Assembly (NCBI GenBank): GCA_026874595.1
Contig: CM049320.1
Coordinates: 10,113,464 to 10,177,463, forward strand
Direction of reading: 5' to 3'
Source: Sipunculus nudus
Lineage: Eukaryota > Annelida > Sipuncula > Golfingiida > Sipunculidae
Length of the DNA: 64,000 nt
The translations under genes were made by a program, and so were the position numbers. Below are positions 25,857 to 38,356 of the stretch, piece by piece. The stretch's first letter is position 1. Every line of letters begins with the position of its first letter. Below the pieces are notes generated by a model. That model saw nothing but the letters and a program-made list of their open reading frames with translations, was not told the origin of the DNA and made no database searches.

Positions 25857-28800
25857 GCATGTCTCCCATTGATTATGCGATTAACGACAGAGTTGTGCGA
25901 GACGCAAGGAATGACAGCGTTTGGTAAAAAGATGGGAATTACACATTGATTATAAAATCTCTTGATATTCTTTCGTGTTTATTCTTTACTCGTAGCCTTA
26001 TATTAAGGTTACCGGCTGTGTCAGTAACTTGGATATGGTTGGAATTTGGGATGGTAGGCCATCGCGGTGCATTTTTTCCACAAGGCTAGTGTCATAGTCC
26101 ACATGAAATACCTACATAATCGAGTGTTTACTGACACTTGCTGGATATTAGTTCCATGTGATGATCACCTGCCTGTTAGGGTGGGTGGGGGTAGTGTGTG
26201 TGTGGGGATATTGAGAGATGCATTTGATCTTTTTCCGTGTAAACACCCTCTATTTCACCGCGCATTATTGGCATCTCCTGGAACTGCTGCACACGACACA
26301 GAGACTGTCTGGACGAGGAAGTTGTCTGTTGCATCCGTTTTTTTAACAAACGAGATGTTATCTGTCCATAACGTACCGAGCTCCGTCCAGGAAGAGCTCC
26401 GTAAAAAAAAAACAAAAAAAAAAAAACAAAGTCGTCTGTGGTTATTAACAAAGTATGGTATATCAGACGAATTAAGAGAATAAGAAAGACACTTTAGGGT
26501 TATATGCCATATAACATGGTTAACCAAAGACCAAACAGTTATCACATACACACATATGTTTATATATAAATATATATAATATTGATAATCATAGTATGAT
26601 TATCATAAACGTATACATGTGAAGAAATACATATGGTCATATTAACAAATGGAAGTAATACAGTCTACGTGTGTGTGCGTGTGTGTGGTGTTTAGGTGTG
26701 TGTGTATCCAGAGTGTATTATATGCATACAAACATGGATTTATACATATGGGCCAGAGCAATATATGCCCTTAAAGTTAATATGATGTGAAGATATAAAA
26801 GGTAAAGAGCTTGCATTAACTGAGAATTAATTTCGTGTTTTTTTTATCGCCTTTGCGTCGCAGCCCATTTTAACCAATGCTAATCTGTCCACACAAGTCT
26901 TTGCTGCCAGGCTTACTAGGGGCTACAGCGCCATCTATCTATGGACCGCAAAACTTAAATTGCCAGAAGAACAGCTATCACTAGTATCAGAGGCCGTCCG
27001 CTCCCCGATGACACAGGAGTGTGCGCAGTAGGGCTGTGACGATATATCATATCACGGTACGATATGTATCACGATATTTAGCTCACGGTACTATACATGA
27101 TATGATAATAGAATAGTAGGTGACGGAGCCTCTCCCGCTAGATTAGAATATTGCTTGGTCTGAATTTTCGAGTTCTTACTTCCAAGTCTTCCGAGTACAA
27201 GTCCCAGTCCAGGGTCATCAAGTCCAAGTCCTAGTCCTTAAAAAAGGTGGACTCCAGTCCCACATTGCTTTTTAAGGTACATTACAGTATAGGTACCAAG
27301 TTAATTTTGAGCTTTGTTTATTCCCACATAACAAATATACAAATATTCCTCGAACAACATATTTTTCAAAACAAAATTTAGGTAACAATTATTTATAAAC
27401 ATTCAGCTCGTTTCTGACTGATGATGTTTTAAAAACATGTATATATGTGCCACCTCGCTATTCCTCACACGTTCAAAAACCTTCAAAGTATCGATACAGG
27501 AATCATCTGAAGGTATAACGGTACAATTTCTAGCGTTTCGCGATATATCGCTGCACCGGTAATCGTTATGTACAACACTAGCCCGCCACGTACGGACTTC
27601 ATCGATTGATCTGTGATGGCCTTACACCTGTTCACTAAATGTCAGCGCTGAAGACTGTAGCAAGTACAACACTAATGTACAGGCGGCGCACGCGCACGTG
27701 CTTAGGTGCTTCTGACACTGACGTATGTACTATTGGAACCAGTGTTCGATCTTTAATAAAATCAGTTGAATCCACTGTTCCTTAATAGGTTTCAAGCCCT
27801 GTCAAACTGCAATCCACCCTCAGATTAGGGTTTTATATGTAGGACACACACACACACACTCGCATGTATGCCCTCTTGTGGCTCACTTAATGACTTCCAA
27901 CAAGTTATTGAATGACGTACCAATTAAATTAGCCATTATATAAAATTAAGCCAATGAATATTGACTGCCGCGTGAATTCTCCCATAGACGCTTGAATAAC
28001 TAAATTTCAAGCTATTCACCAGTGTTTTATGATATATGCATCATACTAAATATTAGTTATTACTGGTTATTATAAGTTGAGATAAGGTTATAGGTATGTA
28101 TTGCAGTAGTTGTATGACAATACTGGGCTTCATATATATTTATTCGTTTAAGGATCCAAATAATCTTCATGTTTTCCTTCATGGGTGTTTTTGTGGTTAG
28201 GCCTTCACAGAATAAGAAGTATTTTGTAAGCATGAAATGTAAACAGTGAAATGATAACAGAATGTGTTTTCTTTAAATGTAACAAATTTTGATTTTAAAA
28301 TATTGACAGTTGAGACAAGTAGTCCCGGTCGTTCCACAGTACCTATCTGAGAGAGGCTCATTTTGAGCAGAAACAACATTGGCCGAAGGGGTGACACGTC
28401 ACAAACACACCCTTACATACATAAAAACACACACACACACATAAGCTTATAGACCTTACTTAGGAACCAATAACAACTGACTGTACAAAACAAGCATCGA
28501 GGTATAAAAAAACATCAGTTTATAATCTCTTATATACCTCTAAGCTCCCATGTGGGAAATTTTCGGCCATGATATACTTTATTATTTCTGAAGTTATGTC
28601 TCTTGACAGCTTTGTCAGTAAGAATTGCTATGAGAGTTCGTGCTGACATCTGGAGGCAATAGGCTGAACGAACCCTGCTTGGATGTCATGTGTTCTGTAA
28701 TACAGCCCGGTTTTCGGGTCTACAGAAGTAGCAACGGCAAGGAGAGAAAGGAGCGGGGAACTAGACTATCGGTGATGTCAGCCTCTTGGGCATTTTTTCA

Positions 28801-29040
28801 TTGTTTTGCCTTCTCTCAGAACCATAACCATTTGGCACAGACGGGGAATGCTTAATTCTGGATTCCTATACCATTCATTTTATATTCAAAATATATTTTA
28901 TATTAAAATATGGACCGTCGACAACCTGCTACGTGTATCCGGCGAATCACAGGGCGTGATTAATTGAGGCATGAAATGACTACTCACGTGAGAGCCCTAA
29001 AAAGTATCCAAAGACGCAAGGGCGGACAGGACAAAAAATT
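25857..29040. other. repeat-rich, no supported gene
   Basis: It contains CA/TG tracts, a candidate hAT element (27,029-27,580) and open frames without domains. The frame at 26,067-26,483 runs through a poly-A/K tract and is not credible. Confidence 0.4.
27029..27580. mobile_element. possible hAT-like element
   Basis: It starts TAGGGCTGTGACGATATATC and ends in the inverse of TAGTGTTGTACATAACGATT. Both ends hold a CGATATATC motif. The inside has repeated AAGTCC/AGTCCAAGTC motifs common in hAT subterminal regions. The flanking 8-mers match at only about half the positions, so the call is weak. Confidence 0.4.
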
Positions 29041-29042
29041 GT

Positions 29043-29860
29043 GGATGGCACCACAATTCTATGTACATGATAGAGCAATACAAGGTCTCCAGACATGCGA
29101 AATCTTAGGCTGATATGTCCAGCCACTCCTGAGATATGTGTAATTTTTTCTACATATAAAATTGACGCATGCATGAACAATATGCATAACCGTTTGCAGG
29201 GGGTACCACCAGTCTTGCATGAGAAATAAAGCTATCCAAGGTGGGTGGACCCGCAAAGCCACTGCTGAGATCTGTTAATGTATTCTATTACAGAGAGATG
29301 ACGCCACTGGTCTTGTGAACTCGAAATCTAGTCAATGTGTATGGACATGCAAAATTACAAACTGACACGTCAAACCACTCATGAAAGTTGTGTTTGTTTC
29401 ACAAAAAAAATATAGGCGCAAAGATATCTGCCACCAAAAAAGGATTTTAACTGTAAGTCAGATAAAAAATATAGAAAGACATATAAATATAAATCGACAA
29501 GCAAGATTTCATGTAACATTGGAAACCACTCCTGTGATATTTGCATGGTTATTATCTATGAGAATGCGACAGTAGGTGGCGCCACAAGTCTTGTGTACGA
29601 AAAAGTTAGTCAAGAAGTGGGAACTGCAAAATATCAGACTGATACATTAAACCACTCCCGAGATAAATTTGATTGTCACCTGTGACACATGCTCTGGTGG
29701 ACTCCATGGGAATACAATTCTAGGTAGCGCCGCGAGTCTTGGATACAAGAAAAAGTTATCCAAGATATAAGGACGTGCAAATGATATGGCTGAAATGTCA
29801 AACCATTTCGGACTTGTTTGATTTTCACCGCAAAAAGAAGGACTCCTGTAAACTATCTTG
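29043..29860. repeat. degenerate tandem array with GCGCCAC...CCACTC core
   Basis: About six diverged units of roughly 100-160 bp. Each has a core like GTGGCGCCACAAGTCTTGTG, then AAGTTATCCAAG, then GATATGTCAAACCACTCC. Unit starts are near 29,043, 29,197, 29,297, 29,420, 29,575 and 29,722. Two related units occur at 53,165-53,360. Confidence 0.65.
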
Positions 29861-31452
29861 TCCAATCTATTGCTGAAAGACTCTTATTATTTGTGATACT
29901 AATAAAATAAATGAATCACCAGCTTTCTCTCAATTACATATTCTGTCAACTATTAGGTACATGTCAGTTATTGTTAAATATCATGTACGTCTGAAAACAA
30001 CTAATTTTCGTAGGAAATTAAAGTGGGCGGTAGAGGTCTGCAATTTTCTAGAATAAAGTTTCTATTTACCACCCACTGCGTACAGAAATATTAATATCAG
30101 AATATCGGGGCTTTTCAGCAGATGACATCACTCAAACTTGACCTAAAATGATTGTCAGCCATGGTTTTAATCTTTAAGATGTCAGCTTTTTATTCATTTA
30201 ATTTTCTAAACAATTTAACGTTGCTAAATAATACCACACCTACACGGATAGGGGGGGGGGGGACCGGAACACCCTCTTTCAGGTGCCACAATCTTTTTTA
30301 AAAGGGTTTCAGATCAATATTTGCTGTGTGGACATCTCACTTCCCCGCTTTTCAAGAAATGGGGACCTTTTTTAAGTTTTATCACAAGTCCTCCAGGTTT
30401 GGACCGGTCTTTTTCCAAAATCTTGGATCTGCCCCTGCCGCAAATGGGTCAAAAATAGTAGGAACCTATTTCAATTTTACTTGACCATGCCCAACGAAGG
30501 AGGCCAGTGTGTAGTATAGCAATGGAGGTTTCGCATGGTTTCATTAAAAATTACCAAGACCTTTATGACACATCATGATTCTACATTTATAGTATCCAGG
30601 CTTTTTGCTTCAATAAATGTAAATATTAATCTTAATTTATTGTATACACAATGGTCTATGATAATTTCACTAAGAAGTGTTTTGAAGCACACAGGAAGCT
30701 CATTGATTAACCACCATGCAACGCTATTGATCGTTCGGGCAATCTTTCCGTAACTCATAAATGAGGGATTGTCTAAGATCTGTCACATGGGCAAAAATTG
30801 TTTGTAACATAAGGATATGTTGTCACTATCTCGAGCATTAAATCTATGGAATATGCAGAATCCGGCAATATATTAACCTCAATAATCAATACTTTTTATC
30901 TTATTCTTCATTGTAGCAGGTATGTTAGGATTTATTTGCCGACTATTGCTACACATGGCCAGGGAAAGAGTCGGGGCGCGGCATTTAAGGGAATTATTGA
31001 GTATTTGAATCTTAGTGGGACCTTCATAAGGGAACTTTTTAAACTCTTGGTGTGGATATAATTAGATGTGCGGCCATAAAATGGGGATCTACTGTGCTCT
31101 CTTATTGTCACAACTCAATGCTCAAACATACTGTATCTGTGTGTCATACTTACTTTGTGATTATAACACTTATTCATTGTATTGTTCTGTCATAATTTAG
31201 CAAATGAGTGGACATCAGAGAACACTAGGGATGAAATGTTCATAACATGGACAAGCCTATTTCATGAACTGGACAGTTTCACATATTGTGCAAATGTATA
31301 TGGACGTATGGTTTTTTTTTTTAACTCATACATGCCACTGCCCATTTCATGAAACTTCATTGATTAAAACTTTTATCATACCATCTCCCTAAGAAGGTAA
31401 AAATGCATTGAGGTATTGATATGAAAACAGTACAATAAACGACAATCCCATA
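29861..31452. other. gene-free region
   Basis: AT-rich DNA. At 30,250-30,440 a GGGGGG run and an ATCTTGGATCTGCCCCTG end resemble the GGATCC-ended element at 13,438, perhaps a decayed relative. Confidence 0.4.
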
Positions 31453-31458
31453 TTTATT
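31453..31458 (-). terminator. candidate polyadenylation signal of the HES gene
   Basis: AATAAA on the minus strand, about 215 bp past the HES stop codon. Distance and orientation fit. Use is not shown. Confidence 0.5.
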
Positions 31459-31671
31459 GCAATGAGAATTAAGTAAATGAAACAAAATGTATAAATTAAA
31501 AATGGACAATTATTAGGTATGTAAATATTAACATATTCTCAAATTACTACATTATTAAATTGATTACCTGTATATTAGGACATATGTATCAAATTCTACA
31601 CGACAACATTAACACCGGTAACATGCTTTTTCATATATAACAACTACATCTTGATTGATCACACATGACTG

Positions 31672-34600
31672 TCACCAGGGGCGCCACATGCTATCGTCAC
31701 CAGAATGCTCGATACCAGGGCCCATATTTTCTTGGTCCTCTGCGCAAGCACCATGCGAAAACTGCGCATGCTCGCGAGGAACACACGGTTCTTTCTGTGT
31801 ATTGTTAAACAGAGACACCGGCGCCATCATGGCCGTCATGGGACTCTTTCTGATTGGCTGCCTCGTTTTCGTGGAAGGGGAATGAGGGATTATGTTTTTG
31901 TCTCCCCTCATATCATTTCCACCATTCTGCCAGGTTTGAAACGGGGAATGTTTGTCCGCGTGCAATTTTCCAGAAGAGGCACAGTTACCACGCGCTGCGG
32001 ACAAAGTTGATTTTGGCGTGGAAGGCCATGATGTATTCCCATGAACTGATTCACCGGAAATGCCACTTGAGGTGATAGGAAAAGCCATCGCAGACGATAC
32101 GAATACTTCCGGTTGACCACTGATATGTCCGGTAAGTTTGGTCTGCAGCGCTTGCGTCGTATGATGCATTTCTGTTGTTATTCCGGGAGGGAGCTCTTGC
32201 TTAGCAACGAAGGGACGTGTCACCATGGTTTCAGCCCGTACGTTTTTTGCGCTAAGACACCTGTTTATGACTTCGTTGTTCACTTTCAGTACGTCTGGCG
32301 TGATTGGGCGGAAATGAGCATTTGTCTGCCAATTTAGACTCAGGGACGGACTTCCGGTGTCGGTACCGCGGGATGAACTTCGAGACCACGAGGCAGCAGA
32401 GTTGACTGTTGCAGCATCACGTGACAAGGACATGATTTCTACATCCGGGCTTGCCATGTGAAGTTCTCGGAGGCCGGCGGTTGCGGCAGAAAGACCACTG
32501 GGTGGACGTGGAACGTTTACCTCTCCGGCTCCATTCGACGGGGTCACTGACCGCGAAACCCCTACGGGCATCCACTTGTGAAGGTGCTCGACAATGCGCA
32601 TGCGCGACACGTCATCCAAAACGGGCATGCTGCGCAGAACGCTGGACACTTCCCTCAGACATGCCTGGAAACCTGCCAAATATCGCTCAGTGCTGTCTTC
32701 TTCAGTTCATGAAACAAAAAGGCACATTTTAACATCATGACAATTATACAGTATCCAAATAATCCTGCAGTCCATAATTATTTCTCTTGGTATTCTATTA
32801 GAGGATTCACAAAATATAATATAACATATATAACAAACTTTAAATTCATGTGTTCATAAACTGAAATATGAGATGAGATCATCGGCACTGACTAGCATCC
32901 TGCATAGACCCGACCCCAATTCAGTTATTAATACAAAAGTGAGACACCAGCCCAGCGCGAACACTCATGTTGCAGTTCCTCCATTTAAGACTCTTTTTTA
33001 TTTTTTTAACAAGTTGTTTTATAAAACATAATTCTTTCCAATAAAATGTCTTTATTCATTTTCTTTTAGTAATGACAGATGATAAGTGAAGCGAATCGTA
33101 TTATCGGCATAAAATGTCTGCGGGCTGCAGTTTACAAGTAAGTAAGTGCAGTGTCTGAACAGAAATGCAAATCTGTAATAAGTAAAATAAATCTGCTTTA
33201 ATTTGGGACTGCCTTAACTACAGTTGCACCTGAATATTTAGTGAACTTCATAAATGGCGAATCCAAATGGGCATCCTGTAATGCACCATAGCGTGGCTGC
33301 CCAGTAAGTGCTGCCATCTGGATGCAAACAGATTAACTAATCACAAACATGGTTCATGGTTGAACACTGTTTAATAAGAAAATCTGAACTGACAAGATAA
33401 TTTGAGATAACTTACTTGGTTATTGCATAAAATACTACTGAGCTAGACTGAAGGGGTGTCTTAATTACGGAGGTTTCATTTCCATGATTTTAACTCTTTC
33501 TCAAATACCGGGAATTTCAACTCCGATGAATAATTCTGAAACCACAGGAAACCACAAGGAAAGATTTGGGGGGGGGGGAGCGCTGCCACATACCCGGGAG
33601 AGGGGAACCTGCTGGGGGGGGGGGGGGCTGCTACATACCCGGGAGAGGGGAACCTGCTGCCCGTCTGAGATGCTGAACAGTCATCTCCAGGATGTCCGCC
33701 TTCTCCATCTTCTCAAACTGCTTCTCCTGTATCAGAAATATGTGATTCAGCTGACAAGTCTAATTGTGTATATATACCCAATTCACCATATCTATGTCAA
33801 CAGATATATCACTTTAAGACCAGATGACGGGGTGCGCATTTATGCGACTTTAGTGCACAAATTATTTCAGTTGTACCATAGTATAAGAAATCGTATACAG
33901 TTGGAATTGGGTCGATATTTTACAAAGATTCTTTCAGTAGTTTAGAAACTGTCATCAGAACTATACATCATACGCCATAAAATTTGCAAACCCACTTAGG
34001 TTGAGAAACTACAATGCGATACCACGCTCTCATTGGTCTGATTACAATGTCTGCCCTGTGCCAGCCCTGGTGGTGAAACCCGGAGAATCTTGTCATAAAA
34101 AGGCAGCGGTTAAAGCAAAGGAGATACAGAACGACTGTAGTGTGTAACCTCCGCGTGAAGAGTGTGAAATAGATATGGTCTACTTATTATTAAACAGAAT
34201 GTGTATGATTCGGTTACTAAACCTGTATATGATATTTGCTGAACAAACCTGACTCAATGGCGCAAATTAGAAATTATGTGTATAAATGATAAATAAAAGG
34301 CTACGCAAACCTTGAAGGCAAACGTAAATGAAAACTCATTCCAGTCATGAATATGCAACAGGTTTTGCCCTTACCGTCACAATAAAAACAAGACTGGCCT
34401 TCAGCTGGCTCCTATTATAAAACAATACCATGGAAAACAGACTGGAACTACATACAGCTACTGCAGGAGGAATAATGATAATCCTATACAGAGTCCGATC
34501 TTTATTTGCTTCAATGTAAAAATTTAAACATGTTCCTTGCTCATTCATCTAAATAGTTTTGAAGAAATCGGGTCTGTACATTTTTGTGTAATTCTGATTA

Positions 34601-37338
34601 CATACAATCAAGTACGAATGAAAACATAACCTCCTTACAGGAAGTATTTTCGTTTGCACTTTCCATTTGTAAAATAACTTGATTTCAATATTTTCGGCAT
34701 GTTCCGGTCTTTTCTACTCTAGTTCTTTTGTGGAAGCCGCCGGATCACTACGAAAATACCAACACTGTATGCGAAAAGGAAGGCACAGAAATCTAGGTGC
34801 TTTTTAAGCGGATATTTTTGGTGAAAAGGTACTAAAAGGAACTCAAGTTAAAATTTGATTAACGGTATGCTACAGACGACGGTCACGAGAGGAGCCCATG
34901 CATTGATGGTTAAATTGGTGTACCTCCCACCCGGTGAATGTGTCCACGACAAAAAGGCACGCTCATTAGGGGCGTAGCCAGAGGGCGCCCTGCGGCATCC
35001 CGCCCCCCCCCCCCCCCTCCCCCCCCCCCCGACTTTGCATGTAAAACTGAGGAGAAACATTACCGAAAATTGTACTAAAATAATTTTCAGAACATGTAAA
35101 TATATGTTCAGCAAGAATATCAGTCAAGTTCCATTACTGCACAATATCATCTGACTAATATGATTAATAAGTTGATGCTCAATTTTCCTTTTGTTTTGAT
35201 ATTTGTTATATACTATAATATTGGAACTCTAGACCGTTTCTTGGTAGAATTTCCTTGGGTTTCAAGTCTCGACTGCAAGGCCACAATTATATCTAGATAA
35301 ACGAACACACACACACACACTCCCGACACCCCCCCCCCCCACCCCTTCCCATTTAGTAAATCCTGCATGGCTACAGGGCACAAAATTCGTACATGTATAC
35401 ATATGTATTGCATCTCAGCACGTGCTCAGTGGACATGTCTGCGTCATGTGCAGAGTAATTAACATGTGGCCAGATGAAAAGACTTTTCTAGTTGTGGGCG
35501 GGTAAATCTGGTGGGCGTTCAGTGGCCGCACGTTTAATGCACTCTCACACCTTAACCATTTCATTGTGAGCGAGTCGGTGACACAAATGAAGTCAGTGTG
35601 TAAAATACCTGTGTGCACTCAGGCGTAACACAAGCAATCAAATCATATGGTCCATCTGCAGCTTGACGTTCACTTTATGTATACGGCTCACCTGCTTTTT
35701 GCATTTATATTGTATATAAACTATCGCGCCATGCGTGTTAAAACGTGAAAAGTGACCCAATAACGGGACCTTGGAGGGCCGCATGAATTTATTTATGTAG
35801 CTGAACAGAAAAATCGTATGTTTGTATAGCCATCGCGTGAGGCATGATAAAAACAGAAAAAAATGTTGAAAGGCCTTAAGGATTGTTAATATTTTGTGCC
35901 GACACATCTTAATATTTGAAGGGGTCTAAACACCTATATAAACTTTATAAACTTAAGGTAATCCCTTGGAGCTGTGATATAAATAGGCCAGAAAATATAG
36001 ATATAACCGCACACAGGCTGCTTGTTGTGTTTATATCAACATGTTTTTAATATGTGGGGGCCCGCTAAAATAATCAAAACAAGTACAACAAGAGCATCTG
36101 GCAGCAAGTCAGATAGGCAAGAGCTTTGCAAATGGCGTATCACAACAGATGACTTTCTATTAACACATACATGCATCCTATACCACCTTATAATAGGTTC
36201 ATGTTTTTCTTGTTTGTCCACATTGCTGTGTTATCAAACACGTTGTTGATACGCAAGTTCATACGTCCTTCAAGGAGGCGTTATAAGAACTTTTCCTAAC
36301 CAGAATTACCCTTAGATCATTAATATATGCACAGAGGAATCCCGAAATCAAATTAATTCTTCTTTAAAAGGAAGGTGAATGGGTACCTTTAATATTTCCG
36401 TTACCCTGACAAGGCAAACAGACAGGATTTTGATTGAGAGAGAGAGAGAGAGAGAGAGAGTATGAATAGCGAAAAACAGAGACCGAGACCCGGACCGAGT
36501 TTAGAGTCCGGACATCATCCTCAAGAAAGACATTCCGTGAATTTTACCATATATCTTTCATAGGCATTTGTATAACCTTATATTTGCTGATTATTGTGTG
36601 TGTACTCACGGTGGTGTCTCGTTTCAAAGCCTCCAGTACCAGTCCCTTCATTTCTGACAGCGCGTGATTAATCCTATCACGTCGTTTCTTCTCCACTAGC
36701 GGTTTCTGAATCTGTCACAGATTAAAAACATGATTTATATAAAGATGTATATCATTAAATATACGGCGTCACCTCTCTCTCTCCCTCCCCCCCCCCCCAC
36801 CCTCTCTCTCTCTCTCCCTCTCTCTCTCTCTCTTTCTCTTTCTAAATGGTTTCTCTGTTCCTAAAAGGGTGAAATATTACGTTCATACTTGACATATTTC
36901 TCAAATTCAAATGTTAGTTATTTTCTTTCTGTCACCTCTCTCTCTCTATCTATCTATCTTCTCTGTCTGCACTATGACTATTTTCTAGATTGTCTATCTG
37001 TCTGCTTTTGCTCTGTTTCATTTGTTTATAAATTTTATTATTTTTAATGTAAACCTCAGAAATCCAGCACATTCAATATTGAGTTACAGTGCATCGAAAA
37101 AGGATACCGAAAAGTAACGGAAAATTATTATAAAGAACAAAAAATTACCTTAATTCATGTTCAAAAACCAAAGTCCTTTAGGACTTATCTAACATGTCGT
37201 TGTTCCTGTACTTTCACCATAAATTACAGAAATATATTGGAACATGTTAGATAAAAATTATAAAATAACCCTACAAGATTATGACTTGGGAAGATTTAGC
37301 AAACTAGATTTTTTTTTTAAATAGCCCTTACAAACATA

Positions 37339-37375
<37 letters not shown>

Positions 37376-37472
37376 TCTCTCTCTCTCGTTTTAAAGTCAG
37401 TTTTATATGTATACAACTTACCCGCCTGTATGGACTGGCTCTGTCGCTTTTTATCATTTTCTTCTCCGCCAT
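31672..37472 (-). CDS. hairy/E(spl)-family bHLH-Orange transcriptional repressor
   Basis: Four exons on the minus strand: 37,472-37,422 (MAEKKMIKSDRASPYRR), 36,711-36,610, 33,726-33,639 and about 32,699-31,672. Phases match (0, 0, 1) and donors are GTAAGT, GTGAGT and GTATGT, giving about 422 residues. Exon 2 encodes the basic region and helix 1, with KPLVEKKRRDRIN carrying the family proline. Exon 3 encodes helix 2 (EKMEKADILEMTVQHLRR). Exon 4 opens with the Orange domain (ERYLAGFQACLREVSSVL) and ends MWRPW, the Groucho/TLE-binding tetrapeptide. Splitting of the bHLH after the basic/helix-1 part and in the loop fits the HES1 layout as I recall it. Known family role: binds N-box/E-box DNA as a dimer and represses, often downstream of Notch. 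Exon 4 could instead start at 32,696 (one residue shorter). The paralogue within HES is not resolved. The Ser/Pro-rich linker makes it longer than vertebrate HES1. Confidence 0.9.
33568..33658. repeat. 45-bp tandem duplication across the HES exon 3 donor
   Basis: The 26-bp block starting ACATACCCGGGAGAGGGG occurs identically at 33,588-33,613 and 33,633-33,658. Each copy has a G run on its left (33,568-33,578 and 33,614-33,627). The block contains the end of exon 3 and its GTATGT donor, so the donor exists twice. Confidence 0.9.
33800..36600 (-). other. HES intron 2 content
   Basis: About 2.9 kb separating helix 1 from helix 2. Near 34,965-35,030 AGGGGCGTAGCCAGAGGG leads into long C runs, a phrase common at ends of degraded DNA transposons. 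There is another C run at 35,330 and a (GA)n tract at 36,437-36,460. No exon seen. Confidence 0.4.
36770..37390. repeat. CT-rich tracts in HES intron 1
   Basis: (CT)n at about 36,773-36,840 and 37,340-37,388, with CTAT repeats near 36,940. On the transcribed minus strand these read as GA tracts, so they are not polypyrimidine tracts for this gene. Confidence 0.85.
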
Positions 37473-37643
37473 GTCTTACCAGGTGTTGTTATAAAAACTC
37501 TGTTGGGGACCTGCTCATGATCAGAATAATATAAATATATATATAAATATATATTTATATATTAAAATTTAAATGTACATATATATGTATGTATATTATG
37601 AGAGTGAGATATCGGTAATTTATCAAACACGCACACCACACAC

Positions 37644-37647
<4 letters not shown>

Positions 37648-37704
<57 letters not shown>
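37648..37704. repeat. (TA)n microsatellite
   Basis: About 28 TA units, 180 bp upstream of the HES start codon. Confidence 0.95.
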
Positions 37705-37706
<2 letters not shown>

Positions 37707-38033
37707 CTGTCTGTCAACTGCCTTCGGTTCGCATAACACAATCGCCCAACGAATGAAGCATTCGTGTAATGATAGTGATCATTTGTTTCTCTAAAATAAA
37801 ATGGACATGCGTTTTCAAACAGAACATCCAATACACTGTAGAATTTATACACTGAAGGCATTCACTGCTAAAGACGTCCAATCTACCTATGACACCTTTT
37901 CATCTCTACCTCCATCTATTACCCCATTGTAATAGCTTTAGATGTACAAAATAATGTATTTCGTACAGAAACATCTTTAACAGTGTATTCCTTAATCAAA
38001 GGGATATTCAAAGAAGGCAAAGGTCACACTTAC

Positions 38034-38356
38034 CGATGATGTTATCAAACACCTTTTTGTATTCAAAGTGATGGACTACACAGGAATTTTCCACATGACC
38101 GGTTTCAGTCATAAATTCATGCCCCAAAGATATCCCGCAAAGGACCATGCGGATGATCAGTTTATATCCAATATGCACTTGAGAACTCTGTTCTTCAATC
38201 TGATCAAAGTCTGCAGTATACGCGGTGTATGAGACGTATTTTCGTCGGTAAACTTTGATAAAAATCCCGGTTTTCTGTGTGACAAATGAATTCACTATGT
38301 AAACAGATAAACAGGAGCCAACGCTGTATTTAGACGGTGGCACCAGAGAAATACTC
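38034..38356 (-). other. possible exon, unidentified
   Basis: An open minus-strand frame of about 107 codons is bounded by TTTCAG on its 5' side and by GTAAGT at its 3' side (GTTTGATAACATCATCG then GTAAGT). The peptide (for example VPPSKYSVGSCLSVYIVNSF) matches nothing I can name. It lies 560 bp upstream of HES. It may be chance. Confidence 0.2.

Noticed and set aside
26067-26483. 138-codon plus-strand frame
   Set aside because: It ends in a poly-A derived lysine tract, overlaps minus-strand frames and has no domain.
31705-32732. Several plus-strand frames
   Set aside because: Antisense shadows of HES exon 4, which ends in the family WRPW.
33484-33945. 153-codon plus-strand frame
   Set aside because: It is antisense to HES exon 3 and its repeated HTRERGTC comes from the 45-bp duplication.
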